NCBI GenBank assembly: GCA_003993805.1
Contig: RSEF01000002.1
Span: 70,926,266-70,990,265, forward strand
Source: Himantopus leucocephalus
Lineage: Eukaryota; Chordata; Aves; Charadriiformes; Recurvirostridae
DNA length: 64,000 nt
Direction of reading: 5' to 3'
Positions within the stretch are counted from its first letter, which is position 1; the number at the start of each line of letters is the position of its first letter. This document shows positions 61,561 to 64,000 of the stretch, one piece after another. Under the pieces are notes generated by a model. That model searched no databases and was not told the DNA's origin. It saw only the letters and a program-made list of their open reading frames with translations. Both the position numbers and the translations under genes were made by a program.

Positions 61561-64000
61561 GACAAATTCAGCCATAAAATTGGCAGAGGTTTGTGCTTTT
61601 AATTATATATGTCTTCTGAGGAGGGGGAGATTTTAGAAGCTTTCTAAAACTTGGTGTGGATTTTGGTCCTAATCAGAATGATTTTAATTGAGTTAGGATT
61701 TATAGCAGTGTTAAAAAGGTGAAAGGCCAGAAACTAATCAACTGAATCGCTTGGTCTCCATATAGCTACTGACGTCAAAAGGATTTTTTTCCCAGCTAAG
61801 AAACCATATGAACATTTAATTGGCATAGAGAAATCCCTCTTGCTGTTTCAGTCAAGGATTTCATCTTTTTAAAGCACATAGTTCCCTTTTATCTTCAGAC
61901 CTTCTAAGTAAGTTTGTGGTGAATTTCAAAATTAACATATGGAAAATTAGGAATGATGTGGTGCTGCATATTGCAGCAGAGATAGAGCAGAGGTTTGGAT
62001 GACTGTCTTGTAATTGCAGCCCTGTTACTGACCCTTTTGAGTGTGGATGCAGGAACCCCATAATTCTTGGTGTTTAGATCCAGAACACCCAGCCACGGGA
62101 TGCCTGCGTGTTGCTCAGATGGATATGCTTATTTTCCAGTTTGCATTTTGTACGCATCTCAAATGACCATCAGTCTATCTGAGACTTATTACACGGCTTT
62201 GAACACAAGGAATTCAGTGGAAGAAGCCAGGCAGGAGCATTGGCTTAAACAATGTGTTTTTTCTTCAGTGTAGTTGCCAGGTGTGGGGAGAAACTTCTCA
62301 ACCACAGCCTGGATGACAGGGCGTCTTGCCAACATGGAGGAGGAGATGGAGAGACATTGATCTATTAGAAAATTGACCTTATGCAAAGGGAGGAGGGTGT
62401 CAGTCATCAGCTGCTGTGGGCTGACGTGCAGGGAAAGAAGGTTCTCCGCAAGCAAGCTGTACTCCGCTTCCCTGGAGGACAGGGAGGTACCGAGTCTAAA
62501 TTACATCTCCCCGCTGCTTGGAGGAAATTCCAAGTTGTAGGTAAGAGGGTAGGCTTAGGTCTCTGTTTCTTTAAAACTAATTCCTTGAATTCCTCATGAC
62601 TAAATAAATCTTACTTTGGTTTCATTCTGTGGCACAACAGAAGGTTTTCTCTGTAGGATCCTGAAGGAAAATGTTTGCAGGTGCCAAGTGTTTTGTTAGG
62701 CAGGCTGGAATAGGGAGCTGGAAGATGCAATTAGGGAGTTGTTGGGTTGTATCAGTCCCATCACGAGAGCAAAAAGGGATAGGCATTACTCTACTTGAAA
62801 GGGCTTGTGGACTGGAAAAGGGCCTCAGGAGGAGCAGTGTACACAGATACAGTTGTGTAGACAACTTTGAAAGTGCACACAGCAGGCTACAGTTCCTCTA
62901 AGAATGGTTGGCTAATTTCCTTAAGAAGGATGGTTGCAGGATTAGATGTTTCTCACACCAGCACAGCACAAAGGCGGAGAGAAGTGCACATCTAGGCCAG
63001 CATACCTGGGAATGTCATATTTGTCTTCGGATGCCTGAGATGGACAATTAAGTTCTAATTTACATTTAGGAAAACAGAGTTAGCCATCATTATTTTTAAC
63101 CAGACTTCTTAATGAAGGAGAGTCTTGTTTCCTTAGCTGGAGCAAACTAGCTCTGGTGTGTTAAAAAACCTGCTGGGTCAGAAACAGTTACTGGTCTGTG
63201 CTGTGTTTTGTTTACATGGTCAGATGAAAACTGCTCTGCATGCCTTTTGCCTGAAATGAGCAGGGGAGAAAATTGTATAGACTGCCTATTTTCTTGGGGC
63301 TCAAATTTCAAAACAGACCTGGCAGTAGTGCATAGTAAGCAGGAATCACTAGAAATACTATATTCTGCTTTAGTGCTGTCTTCCTCGCTTACCAGAAATA
63401 CAGAAGAATATTTCACCTCTCAGTTTGCAATGGATAATTTAGCAGAGTAATTTCCTTACATGTGTAGTAACAAAGATGATGCAGGAAAAGATTGTTTTGG
63501 GTTTTTTTTTTCTTATTTCAGGATATAGTTCAATGCAATGTTTGTGTATCTTGGTCTTAAATGGCATATCTTTTACATACATTACTGTTTGAGTGTGTTG
63601 TGAGAAAATTCTAATTTGTGGTTGCAATTCTTTATTTAGTCTTGTTTTTAACCGAATTTGATATTTGTGGGTGGGTACATAAGGCAGAGTCTTAGACTCG
63701 TGCATCTTTTTTAGTGAAATTAATCCTGAAGAGAGGTAAACATTTAGAAGAAAAATATTTTTTGCATCCAGCTAAAATGCAGAATGAGAAAATTTCAGGC
63801 AGAGTGCTACAATAGTTAATGGGTAGGCAATTATTTTGATGATTTACAGCCTTTTGTTGAAATACCATGGAACCAGTAATTGTTGCAATAAACATTTTTG
63901 CACATTTAATTTTTCTGCAAAAATATGTAACATGAAAATTACCCGTTTTGTGGTAATTTACATATTTAAATATGCAAATCAGGCACAACACATTTGGGGA

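Larger units (their letters stand above)
58810..64000 (+). other. JARID2: JARID2 intron downstream of exon C (partial, 5' part)
   Basis: The intron begins at the GTAGGT donor and runs past the window end. It holds a poly-T run with an ambiguous base (60189-60224), stretches resembling conserved non-coding sequence (59600-60130 and 60470-60830), an old antisense CR1 tail near 61.48-61.56 kb, and a POU octamer-like ATGCAAAT at 63972-63979. From about 61.6 to 63.9 kb I see nothing but ordinary AT-rich intron with short random frames. Confidence 0.85.

Overview
This is vertebrate, almost certainly avian, nuclear DNA. Three short coding exons are separated by introns of 14 to 35 kb. The recognisable interspersed repeats are CR1 LINEs ending in the bird-typical ATTCTATG-type tail, plus one antisense LTR resembling avian ERVL LTRs. 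There is nothing prokaryotic here: no operons, no tRNA or rRNA genes and no CRISPR. The CR1 and LTR types suit a bird, perhaps a neoavian rather than chicken, but I cannot name the species from sequence alone.

The window lies inside one gene on the + strand, JARID2 (jumonji and AT-rich interaction domain containing 2), the accessory subunit of Polycomb repressive complex 2 (PRC2). The three exons (9283-9424, 44013-44182, 58633-58809) join in frame (phases 1-2, 2-1, 1-1). They encode a continuous protein segment equivalent to about residues 61-224 of human JARID2, as I recall that sequence. This stretch holds an acidic/serine-rich linker, a basic nuclear-localisation-like cluster, the lysine equivalent to K116 (methylated by PRC2 and read by EED), the SUZ12-contacting segment (about 147-165) and a Glu-rich acidic tract. 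The N-terminal ubiquitin-interaction exons lie before the window. The RNA/nucleosome-binding, ARID, JmjN/JmjC and zinc-finger exons lie after it.

Layout: 1-9282 is the end of an upstream intron. 9425-44012 is a 34.6 kb intron with a CR1 tail (about 16.8 kb), a 5'-truncated CR1 carrying reverse-transcriptase remnants (25.8-26.9 kb) broken by a 100-N assembly gap and preceded by a 42-base poly-C run, several homopolymers and simple repeats, and stretches that look like conserved non-coding elements. 44183-58632 is a 14.4 kb intron with an antisense ERVL-like LTR (about 56.5-57.2 kb), G-rich tracts and more candidate conserved elements. 58810-64000 is the start of the next intron, with an ancient antisense CR1 tail near 61.5 kb. 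Apart from the JARID2 exons, no open reading frame looks like a real gene. The longest (182 and 159 codons) are intronic and unrecognised.

All similarity statements rest on recall of family sequences; no search was run. Candidate regulatory elements are judged by eye and have low confidence.
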